Source of the DNA: JBHGXV01 sp041920505
GTDB lineage: Bacteria > Bacillota > Bacilli > Brevibacillales > Brevibacillaceae
Reading direction: 5' to 3'
NCBI GenBank assembly: GCA_041920505.1
Contig: JBHGXV010000012.1
Coordinates: forward strand, 38,610-102,609
DNA: 64,000 bases
Part shown: positions 25,762-40,700 of the stretch, one piece after another
How positions within the stretch are numbered: position 1 is the stretch's first letter
Layout: each line of letters starts with the position of its first letter
The notes under the pieces: generated by a model
What the model was told of the DNA's origin: nothing
What the model saw: the letters and a program-made list of their open reading frames with translations, nothing else
Databases searched by the model: none
Made by a program: the position numbers and the translations under genes

Positions 25762-28700
25762 TTATGCTTTGTCAAAGAAGCGGTTGTAGCTTGGCGCAAG
25801 GATCACAAATGGGTTATGATCGTCCAGTCGGATCAGATCGCTTTCCCCCATTGCGCTCTTCGTATCAAATGATACCATCGCTTGAATGAGCTGATGGACT
25901 TGGGTTTCGACTTGGGCAGTAAAGCTAGCTGCCGAAGTGATTCCTGTGGCCGCAGGTGTGGCCTCTTCAGTAGACGGCTGGGTCTCGCCTGTGGCCGGAG
26001 GTGTCGTTTCCCCGGAAGGCGGTTGGCTGAGCAGTTCGTTGATGTCTTCTGCTTGCCAAGTTGTACCGTCAGTAAATGAGATGCGCTCTACCTCGTAGGT
26101 GTCATCAAGGAAGTAGTTCCTGACGATGACTTTATCGGCAGAGTCAGCAACGGTGATCTCCAGATCGTCACTGTTGCGTGTTACTTGCACCTCAGTCGGC
26201 AGGATATCCGTCAGCTTAAGGATATCGTTACCACCGGAATAGCTGTCGTGGTCGTTGATGATATCGACACCATCCCCCTTCTTAAAGAGATACGTGTCAT
26301 TACCTGCTCCACCGTACAGTTGGTCGTCTTCACTGCCGCCGTCAAGCACGTCTGCTCCTTGGCCGCCATACAGTTTATCCCGACCTGCGTCACCTTGCAA
26401 TTGATCATCGCCGCTTTCGCCCGTAAGGATGTCATCCCCACCCAGGCCGTTAATCCAGTCGATGAATTCATGTCCCTGGAGTGTATCACTTCCTTCCGTG
26501 CCGGTGAGTCGATGGATCGGGTGGCTCAGTTCAAAGATTTTCTCTGCATCCCACTTGGTACCGTCAGCAAAGCGGATCGCTTCAATCTCAGCCGCAGTTG
26601 TATCAAAGTACTCATCTACGATGAGGGTATCGCCAGTTTCTTTGATAAGGAGTACCAGATCATCGTTTTGCACTTTCAGCTCTACGTCATTCGTAGAGAC
26701 TTCGTCACCGAGCAAAATGATGTCCTGATTGCCTGCGGTGAGGTCGTTTTCCACAATCAGGTCTGAACCGGAACCGCGTGTGAAGAGATACTGGTCATTG
26801 CCATTGCCACCCGCCAGTGTGTCGTTGCCTGCTCCGCCGTCGAGGATGTCGTCACCACTGCCACCATAGAGCTGATCTGCGCCGTCCTGGCCTTCGAGGC
26901 GGTCATTGCCGCCATTGCCTTGCAGCGTATCGTTACCCAACAGACCCTGGAGCACATCGTTTTGCTCATAGCCGACAAGTGTGTCATCTCCATCGGTGCC
27001 AACCAGTTTGGTAAATCGCTCAAGCAGGCTGTTGCTGTCCCATGTGGTGCCGTCCGCGAATTGGATGGTTTCCACGGTGTAGGACTGATTGTTGAAATAG
27101 TCTTTGATCAAGATGCTGTCCGTGCTGTCTTTGAGCGACAGGATGAGGTTGTTGTTAGTGCGGGAGACTTTTATCTCATCCGGGCTGACATCATCGAAGC
27201 GAATGGTATCCGTATCACCGCTTCCACCATAGTAGTTGTCATAATCGTAGACGGTATCACTGCCAAAACCACGCTGGAACACATAGGTGTCGTTACCGTC
27301 TCCACCTTCCAGATAGTCATTGCCCGCGCCGCCAATTAGCATGTCATCACCGTAGTCGCCAATAATGCGGTCGTTACCTGCTCCACCGTCAATCGTATCG
27401 TTGCCGCCGGACGCGTAGAGGGCATCATCACCGCCAAGGCCCATCATCTGGTCATTGGTGTCATACCCATACAAAGTGTCATTGGCTTCAGTCCCGGTGA
27501 GCTTACTTGTGGTATTCATCAAGCTGTTGATGTCCCAAACCGTACCGTCTGCGAACTTGATTTGCTCCACTTCGTACGAATTGGAGGAGAAATAGTTTTT
27601 CAAAATCAGTTTGTCGGTGGTGCCCTTGATGATCAGTTCCGCGTTGGAACCATTGCGTTTGACCTCGATATCCTCCGGTTTGATATCGCTTGGTAATAAG
27701 ATCGTGTCCTTATTTAGGAGCGTGCTGTCGAAGTCATAAATCGTATCGACACCATACCCCCGACCAAACAGATACGTTTCGTTACCCTCATTCCCTTCCA
27801 GATAATCGTTGTCTGCGCCCCCGTCAAGGGTGTCGTTGCCATAGCCGCCGTAAAGGTTGTCAGCCCCCGGCCCCCCTTCGATATGGTCATGACCACCATT
27901 ACCATAGAGGGTATCATTGCCACCTAAGCCTTGGACAAGGTCATCCGACTCGGGAGCATTGAGTGTATCCGCGTTTTCCGTACCGATGATGTTGCTCATT
28001 TTTGCCTGAATGGTGTCGTAGGTCCATGTGGTACCGTCTGCGAACTGGAAGGACTCGATTTCGTAGTTTTTACTACGGAAGTAATCTGTGACCACAAGTT
28101 TGTCAAAAGAACCTGCAAACGTAAACTCCAAGCTATTATTGTTGCGCTTGATGATCACATCTTCCGGTTTTAAATCAGCTCCCAGCATCACCACGTCGGT
28201 ACCAGCGTTGTAACTGTCATAGTCGGTAATCGTGTCGACCCCATATCCTTTTTGGAAAACATAGGTGTCGTTGCCTGCATGGCCTTCGAGGGTATCATTA
28301 TCTGCGCCCCCGTCGAGGATGTCATTGCCATAACCACCGTACATGGTGTCAGAGCCTGCGCCACCTTGAATTTGGTCGTTTCCGTTGTTGCCGTAGAGCG
28401 TGTCATTACCCGCCAGACCTTGGATGAAATCATCTCTGTCTGTACCGTTGATAGTATCGCTGGTATCGGTGCCCGTCATATTGCTCAACTTGGTGTAAAT
28501 GGCCGCGCTGTCCCATACGGTTCCGTTGGCAAACTCGACTTTTTCCACCTCGTAGGAGTTGTTACTGAAGTAGTTTCGGATGATCAACTTGTCGCTGGTG
28601 CCTTTGAGCAAAAGCTCAAGATTGCTATTGTTCCGCTTCACTTCCACGTCTTCTGGCCGTACATCAGCAGCAAAACGAACCGTATCAATGCCGTTATCAA

Positions 28701-31700
28701 CAGAAGAGCCTTCGTAATCGGTAATGGTGTCAATGCCGCCGCCGGTGCCGAACAGGTACGTATCATTGCCTGCTCCGCCTTCAAGGATATCATTGTCCGT
28801 CCCGCCGTTTATCACATCTTCCCCATAACCGCCGTAGAGATTGTCAGCTCCCGTGTCTCCTTCCAACTGATCGTTGCCGTTATTGCCGTAGATGGTGTCG
28901 TTGCCTTCGAGACCTATTAACAGGTCATCGCCGCCGGTGCCGTTTAGTGTATCATTCCCGGGCGTTCCGATTGTTTGCGAGAGCTTTTGGAGAATGGCAG
29001 TTGCATCCCAAGTAGTGCCGTCCGCAAATTTGATCGTTTCAATCTCATAGGCTTTGCTTAAGAAGTAGTTTTTGACGACCAGCTTGTCAGCGGTCCCTTT
29101 GATGAGCAGCTCTAGGTTGGAGTTGATCATCTTAACTTCGATGTCTTCCGGTTTGATGTCTGCACCCACCAGGATTGTATCGTCCCCGCTGCTTGAGTAA
29201 TAGCTATCGTAGTCCATGATCGTATCCACACCAGATCCTCGGGCAAACACATAGGTGTCGTTGCCGGATTGACCTTCGAGCGTATCGTTGTCTGCCCCGC
29301 CGTCAAGCACGTCATTGCCGGAACCTCCAGATAGCTTGTCAGCACCTATGCCGCCGTCGAGGTTGTCATTCCCAGCATAGCCAGAGATGGTGTCATTGCC
29401 CGCAAGCCCCGTAATCACGTCGTCGCTGGAGTCAGAACCGTAGAGGGTATCATCTGCGACAGTACCTGTGATTACGCCAAGTTTTTGCTGGATGACAGCC
29501 GCATCCCATACAGTGCCGTCCACGAATTGGAATTTCTCTACCGCACCTGATTTGTTGGTGAAGTATTCTTTGACAATCAGCTTGTCAGCAGTTCCCTTGA
29601 GAATGAATTCGAGCTGGGAATCGTAGCGTCTTACCTCCACGTCTTCCGGTTTGATATCGGCACCGAACTGGATCACATCGTCACCATCGTACTCAACGAC
29701 AGAGTCAGTGCCAGATCCACGGTTGAAGATGTAGGTGTCGTTGCCCCACTGACCTTCGAGCGTATCGTTGTCCGATCCACCGTCAAGCCCATCGTTACCG
29801 TAGCCGCCGTAGAGCTTATCTGCACCTTTTCCGCCGTCGATGCGGTCATCTCCCCCATTGCCATACAAGGTGTCATTGCCTTCGAGGCCTTGGATTTGAT
29901 CACTGTATTCTCCGCCGTTAAGTGTGTCGGCTGCTGCAGTACCCGTGATGTTGTTGATGACCTGGAGCTTTTCTTCGATGCTTTGGTAATTCCAGGAAGT
30001 ACCATCGGCAAACTCGACCTTTTCTACCTCATACTGTTTTTGCGAGAAGTAGTTTTTAACGATCAGTTTGTCGGCAGTTCCCTTGATAAACAGTTCAAGA
30101 TCAGAACCGTTGCGTTTTACTTCAACGTCTTCGGGCTTGATATCGGCGCCAAGTACAATGCGATCGTCACCGGGTGTGTAGTAGTCGTAGTCGGTGATTG
30201 TATCGACCCCATAACCACGGTTAAAGAAGTACGTATCGTTATTCGCACCGCCCTCGAGGATATCATTATCCATGCCACCGTCTAAGGTATCATTGCCTTG
30301 GTAGCCATACAGCTTATCGGCTCCCGCGCCGCCATCGATACGGTCGTTGCCAGATTGTCCATCCAGCGTGTCGCTTCCGCCAAGACCTTGGAGCAGATCG
30401 TCCGCGCTACTGCCGATCAGGGTATCATTGGCCTCTGTACCGGTGATTGCTCCCAGCTTGGACGTAACGGTATCAAATGTCCAAGTGGTTCCGTCAGCAA
30501 AGCGGATGTTCTCAATTACGGCGCTCTGTGATTTGAAGTAGTTTGAGATCACCAGCTTGTCGGTCGTTCCTTGGACAGTGAGCTCCAAGCTCCCATCGAC
30601 GCGCTTCGCGACGATGTCAGTCGGTTTGATATCCGCACCGAAGAGGACAGTGTCCGTGCCCATTTCACGAGATGAGGAATCATACTCGTCAATGGTGTCA
30701 ATACCATCCCCTTTAGTAAACAGGTAGGTATCGTTGCCATAGCTACCGTAGAGTGAGTCTCGGTCTGCACCGCCGTCAAGGGTGTCATCGCCGTATTCGC
30801 CATAGATGTTGTCATTGCCGGCTCCGCCTTCGATTAGGTCATTGCCGTCACTTGCGTAGACGAGGTCATTGCCACCCATCACTTTGATCACATCGTTAAG
30901 GTTGCTTCCGTAGAGATACTCAGCTGAATCGGTACCGACAATTTGGTTGGCTCCTGCAAGACCAAGCACGTCGTTTACTTCCCACACGGTGCCGTTGGCG
31001 AATTGGATTTTCTCGATTGCGTAGGCTTTGGAACCGAAATAGTTACTCACTGTCAGTTTGTCGGCAGTACCTTTGATCATAAGCTCAAGGTTGTTACCTA
31101 CCCGTTTGACAGATAAGTCTTCCGGGAGAACATCTGCGCCCATCACAATCACGTCATTACCGGGAGAAACGGAATCGTTTTCGTAGTCGGTTATGATATC
31201 TTCCCCGGCATTACGGCCAAACAGATAGGTGTCATTACCTGTGCTACCCTCAATGGTATCGTTGCCCGCTCCACCATCGAGTATGTCGTCACCATAGCCG
31301 CCATAAAGCTTGTCAGCACCATCACCGCCTTCGATTCGGTCGTTGCCGTCGTTGCCATACAGGGTGTCATTGCCGCCCAGACCTTTAATGAGTTCATCCA
31401 CTTTTTGACCATTGAGCGTATCGTCACCTTCTGTACCGGTCACTTGACGGATAGAGCCGGTCAGGTTTTTCACAATCCAAAAGGTGCCGTCTGCGAATTG
31501 AATTTTCTCTACTTCATGGGTGGGCTTAACAAAATGATCTTTGATGGTGAGGGTGTCCGCAGTATCTTTGATCGTCAGCACCAGGTCATTTCCGTTTTGT
31601 TTCCATTCTACATCCGATGGCTTGATGTCTGACGCAAAACGGATCAAGTCATAGGTACCTGCGGATGCGTCATTTTCATTGATCGTGTCTTGACCAAACC

Positions 31701-34700
31701 CTCGTCCGAATACGTAGATGTCGTTGCCAGCACCGCCTTCGAGTGTGTCATTATCGACCCCACCGTCAAGCGTATCCGCACCTGTCCCACCGTAGAGACT
31801 GTCATCGCCTTGGTCACCGTAGAGACTGTCATTGCCTGCTTGCCCGTTGAGGACATCGTTGCCTTCAAGACCTCGGATGGCATCGTCGATCTCAGAACCG
31901 GCCAGCGTGTCATCATTGACGGTACCTGTGAGGATGCGACCTGGATCAGTGAGTTCCTTGAGACTGATCAACGTGCCGTCTGCGAATTGAATTTTTTCTA
32001 CTTCGTTGGCAACTGAGCTGTAATAGCCTTTGATGGTGATCGTGTCAGTCTGGTTTGCAAATCTGATTTCCAGGTCATTACCGATTCGCTTGGTCGTCAT
32101 GTGCACCGGCAAAATACCTTCGCCCAGCTTGATCACATCGACATTACCCAAGGTGGTGTCGTACTCATAGATCGTATCCATACCCGAACCCGTTGCAAAA
32201 ACATAAGTGTCGTTGTCTGTACCGCCTTCGAGATAGTCATTGCCTGCACCACCATTGAGGATGTCGTTGCCGCTTCCACCGTACAGCTTGTCTGCTCCGT
32301 CTCCACCGTCAAGCGTGTCGTCCCCGCCATTACCGTAAAGGGTATCGTCGCCTTCCAGACCGTTGAGGGTTTCATCCACATCGTAGCCTTGGTAGGTGTC
32401 GTTGCCTGTGGTAGGCACGAAGTTGCTTACTTTACGTTGGATCGCCGCTTCATCCCAAAATGTTCCATCTGCAAACTGAATTTTTTCGACTACACGGGAC
32501 TTGCTATAGAAGTAGTCGTTGATGATGAGCCGATCCCCGGTGCCTTTGATGCCCAGTTCCAGACGGTAGCCGTTGCGTTTTACTTCCAGATCATCCGGGG
32601 TAATGTCAGGTGCCAGCATGATAACGTCTTGGCTGTTGGTCGCATCGTAGTCGTAAATGGTGTCCGTTCCATACCCACGTCCAAATACATAGGTATCGTT
32701 GCCGTAGGAGCCCTCAAGGGAGTCATTGCCCGCACCGCCATCCAGTTTGTCATTGCCGTAATCGGCATAGAGCAAGTCTGCCCCGTCTCCACCTTCGATT
32801 TGATCGTCGCCGGATTGAGCGTAGAGAGTATCATTTCCAGCCAGCCCTTTGATAAGGTCAGCGGAATCGGTTCCGTACAATTTATCGTCGGCTTCGGTTC
32901 CGAGTACGTTGTTCAGATTGGTGCTGGTATCGATTTTGCTCAAAATGATTGCGGTATCCCAGACTGTGTTATCCGCAAATTTGATCTGTTCGATTTCGTA
33001 GCGTTTTTCGCTGAAGAAGTTTTTGACGATAAGTTTGTCCGTTGTGTTGGTGATGATCAATTCCAGGTTGGAGCCTGCCCGCTTCACTTCGATGCTGTCG
33101 GGTTTGATGTCTGTACCGAATTGGATCGTATCGACCTGGCCCACGGTGCTGTCGCTGTCATAGATGGTATCAACGCCATAGCCCAGGTTAAACACATACG
33201 TATCGTTGCCGGTACCGCCGTCGAGGTCGTCCGCATCTAACCCGCCGTCGAGGGTGTCATTGCCAAAGGAGCCGTACAGTTTGTCTGCTCCTGCGCCACC
33301 TTCAAGTCGGTCATGGCCGCCTTGACCTTGCAACGTATCGTTACCGCCGAGACCAATCAGCATGTCGTTGGTTTCAAAGCCGCTGAAAGTGTCGTCGCCT
33401 TCTGTACCGACGATGCTGGTAAGGCGTTCAAGGATATAGGCAGTGTCCCATTCGGTGCCGTCCGCAAACTTGATTGTTTCAACCTCATAGGACTTGCCGG
33501 AGAAATAGTCACGGATGATCAGTTTGTCTTGGGTGTCGCGAACGAGCAACTCCAGATTGTTTCCGTTGCGCTTCACATCAACTTGATCCGGTCTGATGTC
33601 ATCGGCGAATTGGATGGTGTCATTCCCATTGTTAGCGTATCTGCTTTCGTAATCGTAGATGGTATCAGTGCCGTTTCCACGGGCATAAAGATACGTATCA
33701 TCACCTGAAGCACCTTGCAGAGAATCGTTGTCCGCGCCTCCGTCAAGGATGTCGTTGCCAGAACCACCGTAGAGTTGGTCTGCGCCTGCTCCACCTTCGA
33801 GTCTGTCGTCCCCGCCGTTTCCGTACAAGCTGTCATTACCGCCCAGACCGCTGAGTGCATCATTCGTGTCGAAGCCTCTGAGCGTGTCATCTGCTTCTGT
33901 CCCGGTCAAGCTGCTCAATTTGGTCAAAATGGTGGTTGCATCCCATGTGGTGCCGTCCGCAAACCGGATCATTTCTACTTCATAAGACTTGCCAGAGAAG
34001 TAGTCACGTATGATCAGCTTGTCAGTCGTGCCTTTGAGGATCAGTTCGAGGTTGTTACCGTTTCGTTTAACCTCGATATCTGCCGGGAGGATATCTGCAC
34101 CCAGTGTGACCACATCGATACCGCCTGAACTGTAGTGATAGGAGTCGTACTCATTGATCGTGTCGACGCCATAGCCACGGTTGAACACGTAGGTGTCGTT
34201 GCCGGACCCGCCTTCGTTATCCTCACCGCCATCCAAGACGTCAGAATCGGAAGCACCTACCAATTTATCCGTCCCCGCTCCGCCTTCCAGTCGATCATTG
34301 CCGTAAGAGCCAATCAGCTTATCGTTTCCTTCAAAGCCTTGAATTGTATCATTCGAGTCAAAGCCGTAGATCGTATCATCGCCAGCCGTGCCATTGATCG
34401 TACTCAGTTTGGCCATTACAATGCTGTTGTCCCAGACCATACCGTTGGCGAACTGAATCGTTTCCACTTCATATTGTTTGCTGTTGAAGTAGTTGGAGAC
34501 GATCAGTTTGTCTGTCGTGCCTCTGATGATGAGTTCGAGGTTATTGCTGTTGCGTTTCACTTCGATATCGTCAGGCATGATGTCATCGGCCAAACGGATC
34601 ACGTCGACATTACCGGATGTAGAGTCGTTTTCATTGATAGTATCGATGCCATAGCCACGTCCGAAGAAGTAGGTGTCGTCACCTGTTCCGCCTTCAAGCG

Positions 34701-37700
34701 TATCACTGTCCGCACCACCATCAAGGGTATCGTTGCCGGAACTGCCGTACAGTTTATCTGTACCGGCACCACCTTCGAGTCGGTCATGCCCACCTTGACC
34801 GTACAGGGTATCATTGCCTGCCAAACCAAAGAGAGCATCGTTAGTCTCGAACCCATACAGGGTATCGGCACTCTCTGTTCCGTTGATCGCACCCAGTTTG
34901 CCCATGATCGTGTTTGCGTCCCAAACCGTCCCGTCTGCGAATTGAACACTCTCCACTTCGTAGGACTTGCTGGAGAAATATTCTTTTACGATCAGCTTGT
35001 CGGTGGTGTCCTTGATACCAAGCTCAAGATCGTTGCCGAGGCGTTTGACCGTCACTTGGTCTGGAAGGACATTCTCTCCGAACTTGATGGAATCGATGCC
35101 ACCGTTGGAATAGTCATAATCGGTGATCGTGTCTGTCCCATAACCACTTCCAAAAAGGTACGTATCGTTCCCAGAACCGCCTTCAAGGGTATCGTTGTCC
35201 TCACCGCCATCCAGCAAATCGTCGCCGTAGCTTCCGACGAGCTTGTCTGTCCCTGCCCCGCCTTCGAGTCGGTCATTTCCATAACCGCCGTTGAGCGCAT
35301 CATTACCGCCGAGTCCGCGAATATAATCATCGCTGTCAAAGCCATTGATTGTGTCGTTGCCCTCTGTACCGCTGATGCCGCCACCGAGCTTTTCGAGGAT
35401 CGTGTTGGCATTCCAAACGGTACCGTCAGCAAATTTGAATTTTTCAATCTCTGCCGATTTGCTGTAGAAGTAGTTAGTGATCACCAGTTTGTCGGCAGTC
35501 TCTCTGATGAGGAGTTCCAGATTGCTGCCGTTTCGTTTGACTTCCACGTTAGCCGGGAGAATATCAGCGCCGAACGTAACTGTGTCGTCTCCGGAATCCG
35601 TCTCATTCATCGTATCCACACCATAACCGCGGTTGAACACATAAGTGTCATTACCAGCATTGCCTTCCAGGTAGTCGTTACCTGTACCGCCATCCAGGGT
35701 GTCTTGTCCCGAACCGCCGTAAATCTTGTCTGCCCCTTCGCCTCCTTCGAGTCGGTCATCACCCGCTTGACCGTACAGGGTATCGTTACCTGCGAGACCT
35801 TGGAGAGAATCGCTGGAATCATAACCATACAAGGCATCGTCGCCCGCTGTCCCAACCGTATTAGACAGTTTGGCAAAGATTGTATCGAAGTCCCAGGTAG
35901 TTCCGTCTGCAAAACGGAACTGCTCCACTTCATACGCTTTATTTTTGAAGTAATTTTCGACAATAAGCCTGTCGGAAGTGCCTTTGATCAGCAATTCTAA
36001 GTTGTCACCGCTGCGTTTCATATCAATTTGTTCCGGCAAGATGTCTTGACCAAACGTGACCATGTCGCTGTTGGTAAGCGAATTGTCTTCGTCGCGGATC
36101 TTGTCGGTCCCAAAGCCTCGGGTAAATACATAGGTATCGTTGCCGGAATTACCTTCCAGGTAGTCGTTACCTGTACCGCCATCCAAGGTGTCTTGTCCCG
36201 AACCGCCGTAAAGCTCGTCTGCCCCTTCGCCGCCTTCGAGTCGGTCATCTGCACCTTTACCATAGAGAATGTCGTTGCCGGCAAGACCGATCATCCAATC
36301 ATTTACCCCGTCTTGACCGGACAAGGTATCGTCACCTGCTGAACCTGTGAGGTTGCCCAATTTGTCAAAAATTGCTTTTGCATCCCAGGTGGTTCCGTCG
36401 ACAAACTGGATTTGCTCCACTTGATAGGTTTTGTCAGAGAAGAAGTCACGGATGGTGAGCTTATCCGTCGTGCCTTTAATGGTCAATTCCAGATTGTTGC
36501 TGCTGCGTCTCAGTTGAATGTCAGCCGGAGTGAGATCGTTGGCAATGCGAATGGTGTCTTTGTTGGCGAGAGCACTATCAGACTCGTATACGATGTCAGC
36601 CCCTGAACCACGCCCGAAGAGATACGTGTCATTTCCTTCATTGCCTTCAAGCGTATCGTTGTCAGTTCCACCATCCAGCACATCATTGCCAGATCCACCA
36701 TAAAGCTTATCTGTGCCTAAACCGCCGTCAAGCTTGTCGTCTCCCCCTTGACCGTAGAGGGTGTCATTGCCCGCCAGACCAGAGATTACGTCGTCTGTCT
36801 CGAAGCCGAATAGTTTGTCATCCCCTACCGTCCCTGTGAGTGTACCCAATTTGTCGATGATATCGGCATATTGCCATACCGTACCATCTGCAAACTGAAT
36901 GGTTTCCACTTCATAATACTTAGAGTTGAAATATTCGGTAACAATCAGTTTGTCGGTGGTTCCTTTGATGATTAGTTCGAGATTGTTGCCGTTGCGTTTG
37001 ACTTCAATATCTTCCGGTTTGAGGTCGGAAGCAATCTGGATGATGTCTTGGTTGTCGTAGGACAGCTCATATTCATAGACGGAATCTTGACCATAGCCGC
37101 GTCCGAATACATAAATATCGCTGCCGGAACCGCCTTCGAGATAATCATTGCCAGTGCCGCCGTCAAGCGTATCCTTACCGTAGCCTCCGTACAGCTTGTC
37201 GGCTCCATCGCCGCTTAAGAGCCGGTCATTGCCGTAATCCCCATACAAGGTGTCATTGCCCGCAAGGCCGGAAATGTCGTCGTCAAGTCCTGTACCGTAC
37301 AACGTATTGTCGCTCGCCGTACCGACGATTTGGTTGCGGATGCTGAGCATGTCTTTCGCTTTCCAAATCGTTCCATCAGCAAATTGAATGTTCTCAATTT
37401 CGTAGCGGACGCTATTGAAAAAGTCTTTGACAATCAACCTGTCACTTGTGCCTTTGATGATCAATTCGAGGTTGTTGCCATTGCGTTTGACCTCTACATC
37501 AGCCGGGGTCACATCAGGGCCCAGTTGAATAGTGTCTAAGCTACCCACTGATGGATCATGATCAACGATCGTGTCTTCGCCATACCCCTTGCTAAATAGA
37601 TAGGTGTCATCGCCGTAGCCGCCTTCGAGGGTATCGTTATCCGCTCCGCCATCGAGCGTATCGTTGCCATAGCCTCCGTATAGTTTGTCGGCTCCTGCAC

Positions 37701-40700
37701 CCCCAAATAGTCGGTCATGACCACTATTACCGCTAAGGGAGTCTACACCTGCAAGACCTGTGATGGTTTCATCCAAATCGGTTCCGGAGATGGTGTCGTT
37801 CCCCTCTGTACCTGCCAACTCGGTTACGGTTGGCTGTGTTGCCACCAGATCGATCACGGTACCATTGTCAAAACGAATCTTTTCAACTTCATTAGATTTG
37901 GAGTAGAAATGATTCTTGATGATCAGCTTGTCGGTGGTTCCCGTAATGGCAATTTCGAGATTGCTACCGTTGCGCACCTGTTGGATATCAGACGGCAAGA
38001 TGTCTTCTTTCAACTGAACGGTATCGAGATTACCTGCGGTTGAATCATTATCATAGATGGTGTCAATGCCATAGCCACGGCCAAATACGTACGTATCGTT
38101 GCCATAGCTGCCTTCGGAATCGTCGTTGCCTGTACCGCCGTCTAAGATGTCTCTTCCATACCCGCCAAACAGATCGTCGTTTCCTTCTCCTCCTTCGATA
38201 CGGTCGTTACCGTCTTGACCAGAGAGGATGTCATTGCCTTCCAAGCCTGTCATCACATCATCCATCTCAAAACCGGACAAATTATCGGAACCGCTTGTGC
38301 CTGTAATCGTGGTGACGGCCTGCAGAATCGTTTTCGCATCCCAGACCGTTCCATCGGCAAACTGGATTTGTTCTACGGTGTATTCATTGCCGGAGAAGTA
38401 ATTGGAAACGGTCAGCTTGTCTTGGCTTCCTTTGATAATGACATCCAGCGAGTTGCTGCGGCGTTTTACTTCAACGTCTTGCGGAGCGATGTTAGCTGCT
38501 ACTTGGATGATATCGACATTGGCAATCGTGGTATCGGATTCGTAGATCGTGTCTTCACCTGTCCCTCGTGTCAACAGATAGGTATCGTTACCGCTTCCGC
38601 CTTCGAGGTTGTCATTACCCGGCCCGCCATCTAACGTATCCGCTCCGTTGTCTCCATAGAGTCGGTCGTCTCCAGTGCCCCCTTCGATTCGGTCATTGCC
38701 ATCCTTACCGTACAAGGTGTCATAACCCGCCAGGCCCAAGATGGTGTCGGAGGTGTTAAAGCCATACAGGGTATCATCATTCGATGTCCCAACTGTGCTG
38801 CTGAGTAATTCGCGGATGCGTTCCATCGACCAGACGGTGCCATCGGCAAATTGAATCTTTTCGATCTCGTAGGCGCTGTTATGGAAATAGTTATCCACGA
38901 TGAGTTGGTCGGATGTGCCTTTAATGGCCAAGATCAAGCTATTTCCTGATTGTCTCACTTCGATGTCTTCCGGCAAAATGTCTTCGCCAAAACGGATGAT
39001 GTCTACATTGGCAATCGTGGTGTCGTCGTCTTTAATGGTATCTACACCATAGCCACGGTTGAACAAATAGGTGTCGTTCCCATAGCTGTCCTCCAGATAG
39101 TCGTTGCCCACACCGCCATCAAGTGTATCGTTGCCATAGCCGCCGTACAGTTTATCTTGACCAGAGCCGCCTTCGAGCTTATCGTAGCCGCCTTGGCCAT
39201 ATAGGGTATCATTGCCAGCAAGACCTGTGATGAAGTCGTTTTGTTCATACCCGTAGAGGGTATCGTCGTTCGCTGTGCCGGATACGGTCCGAGTGCTGTC
39301 GATGATGGCTTTGGTATCCCATACGGTGCCATCTACGAATTGAATTTTTTCAATCTCGTACGATTGGCCGGAGAAGTAGTTTTTCACGATCAACTTGTCA
39401 TCTGTACCGTTGATGGTGATTTCAAGATCGCTGGATTTGCGTCTGACGGTCAGGTCAGACGGTGCAATATCCGCGCCCATCAAGATGACATCGATGTTAC
39501 CTACTGTGGAGTCAGCGTCGTTAATCGTATCGATTCCAGAACCACGGTTAAACAGGTAGGTGTCGTTCCCATAAGAGTCCTCTAGTGTATCGTTGCCCTC
39601 TCCACCGTCAAGCATGTCGTTACCATAGCCGCCCATTAACTTGTCCTGACCTGGGCCGCCATCGAGCTTGTCGTGACCGTCGCCACCATCAAGGGTATCG
39701 TTGCCTTCCAAGCCGCTGATGAGGTCGTCTGTCTCGAAACCATACAGGGCATCGTCATTCTCCGTTCCAGTGACGCGGCGTCCAGTTTCGGCGATTTGCT
39801 TGGTCGTCCAGATCGTGCCGTCTGCGAATTGAATTTTTTCGATCTCGTAGGATTTTCCAGCAAAGTAGTCTTTGACAATCAGCTTATTGGTTGTGCCTTT
39901 TAGGCTGAGTACGAGATTGCTACCGCTGCGGGATACGGTGACATCAGCAGGTTGGATGCCCTCTCCCATCCGGATGGTGTCCACATTGCCCACATAGGAG
40001 TCACTGTCGTAGACGGTATCGGTACCTGTGCCCAAATCGAACACGTAGGTGTCATTTCCGGAGCCGCCCTCGAGATAATCATTCCCTGCACCGCCGTCGA
40101 GGGTATCAGATCCATAGCTGCCGTACAGCATGTCATTACCGGCACCGCCATCGATGGTGTCGTTGCCGCTTCCGCCATCGATGGTGTCATTACCTTCCAG
40201 ACCATAGAGCAGATCTGCCCCTTCAAAACCATACAGGGTGTCATCGTCGGCTGTGCCTGTGATCGCTGTGGTCATAGATTTGACCTTGGCTGGATCCCAA
40301 ACCGTTCCGTCTGCGAACTGGATTTCTTCGATTTCATAGGTGTTGTTGTTGAAGAAATTCTGAATGGTCAGGTAATCTTCCGTGCCTTTGATATTGAGCT
40401 CAAGATGGGAACCGACACGTTTGGCCATCAAATCATTTGGTGTGATATCGGCATCCAGCTTGATGATGTCCTTGTTGGCAAGGGTACTGTCATTATCATT
40501 GATCGTGTCCTTGCCAGAACCACGTCCAAACAGATAGGTGTCATTGCCATAGCTGTCTTCGAGATAGTCATTCCCCATACCGCCTTGGAGCGTATCTGCA
40601 CCATAACCGCCGTACAGCTTATCATTACCTGCACCACCGTCCAGCTGATCATTGCCGCCTTGACCGTAAAGCTGATCATTGCCTGCTAGGCCGCTGATGG

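Noticed and set aside
25930..26010. PPATGE in the RTX C-terminal linker resembles a sortase LPxTG signal
   Set aside because: The leucine is replaced by proline and no hydrophobic segment or basic tail follows; the protein ends in a soluble tail.
34135..36000. Long plus-strand open frames opposite the RTX gene, the longest 621 codons
   Set aside because: They mirror the repeated Gly/Asp codons of the true gene, have no ribosome sites, and recur with the 489-base module period.
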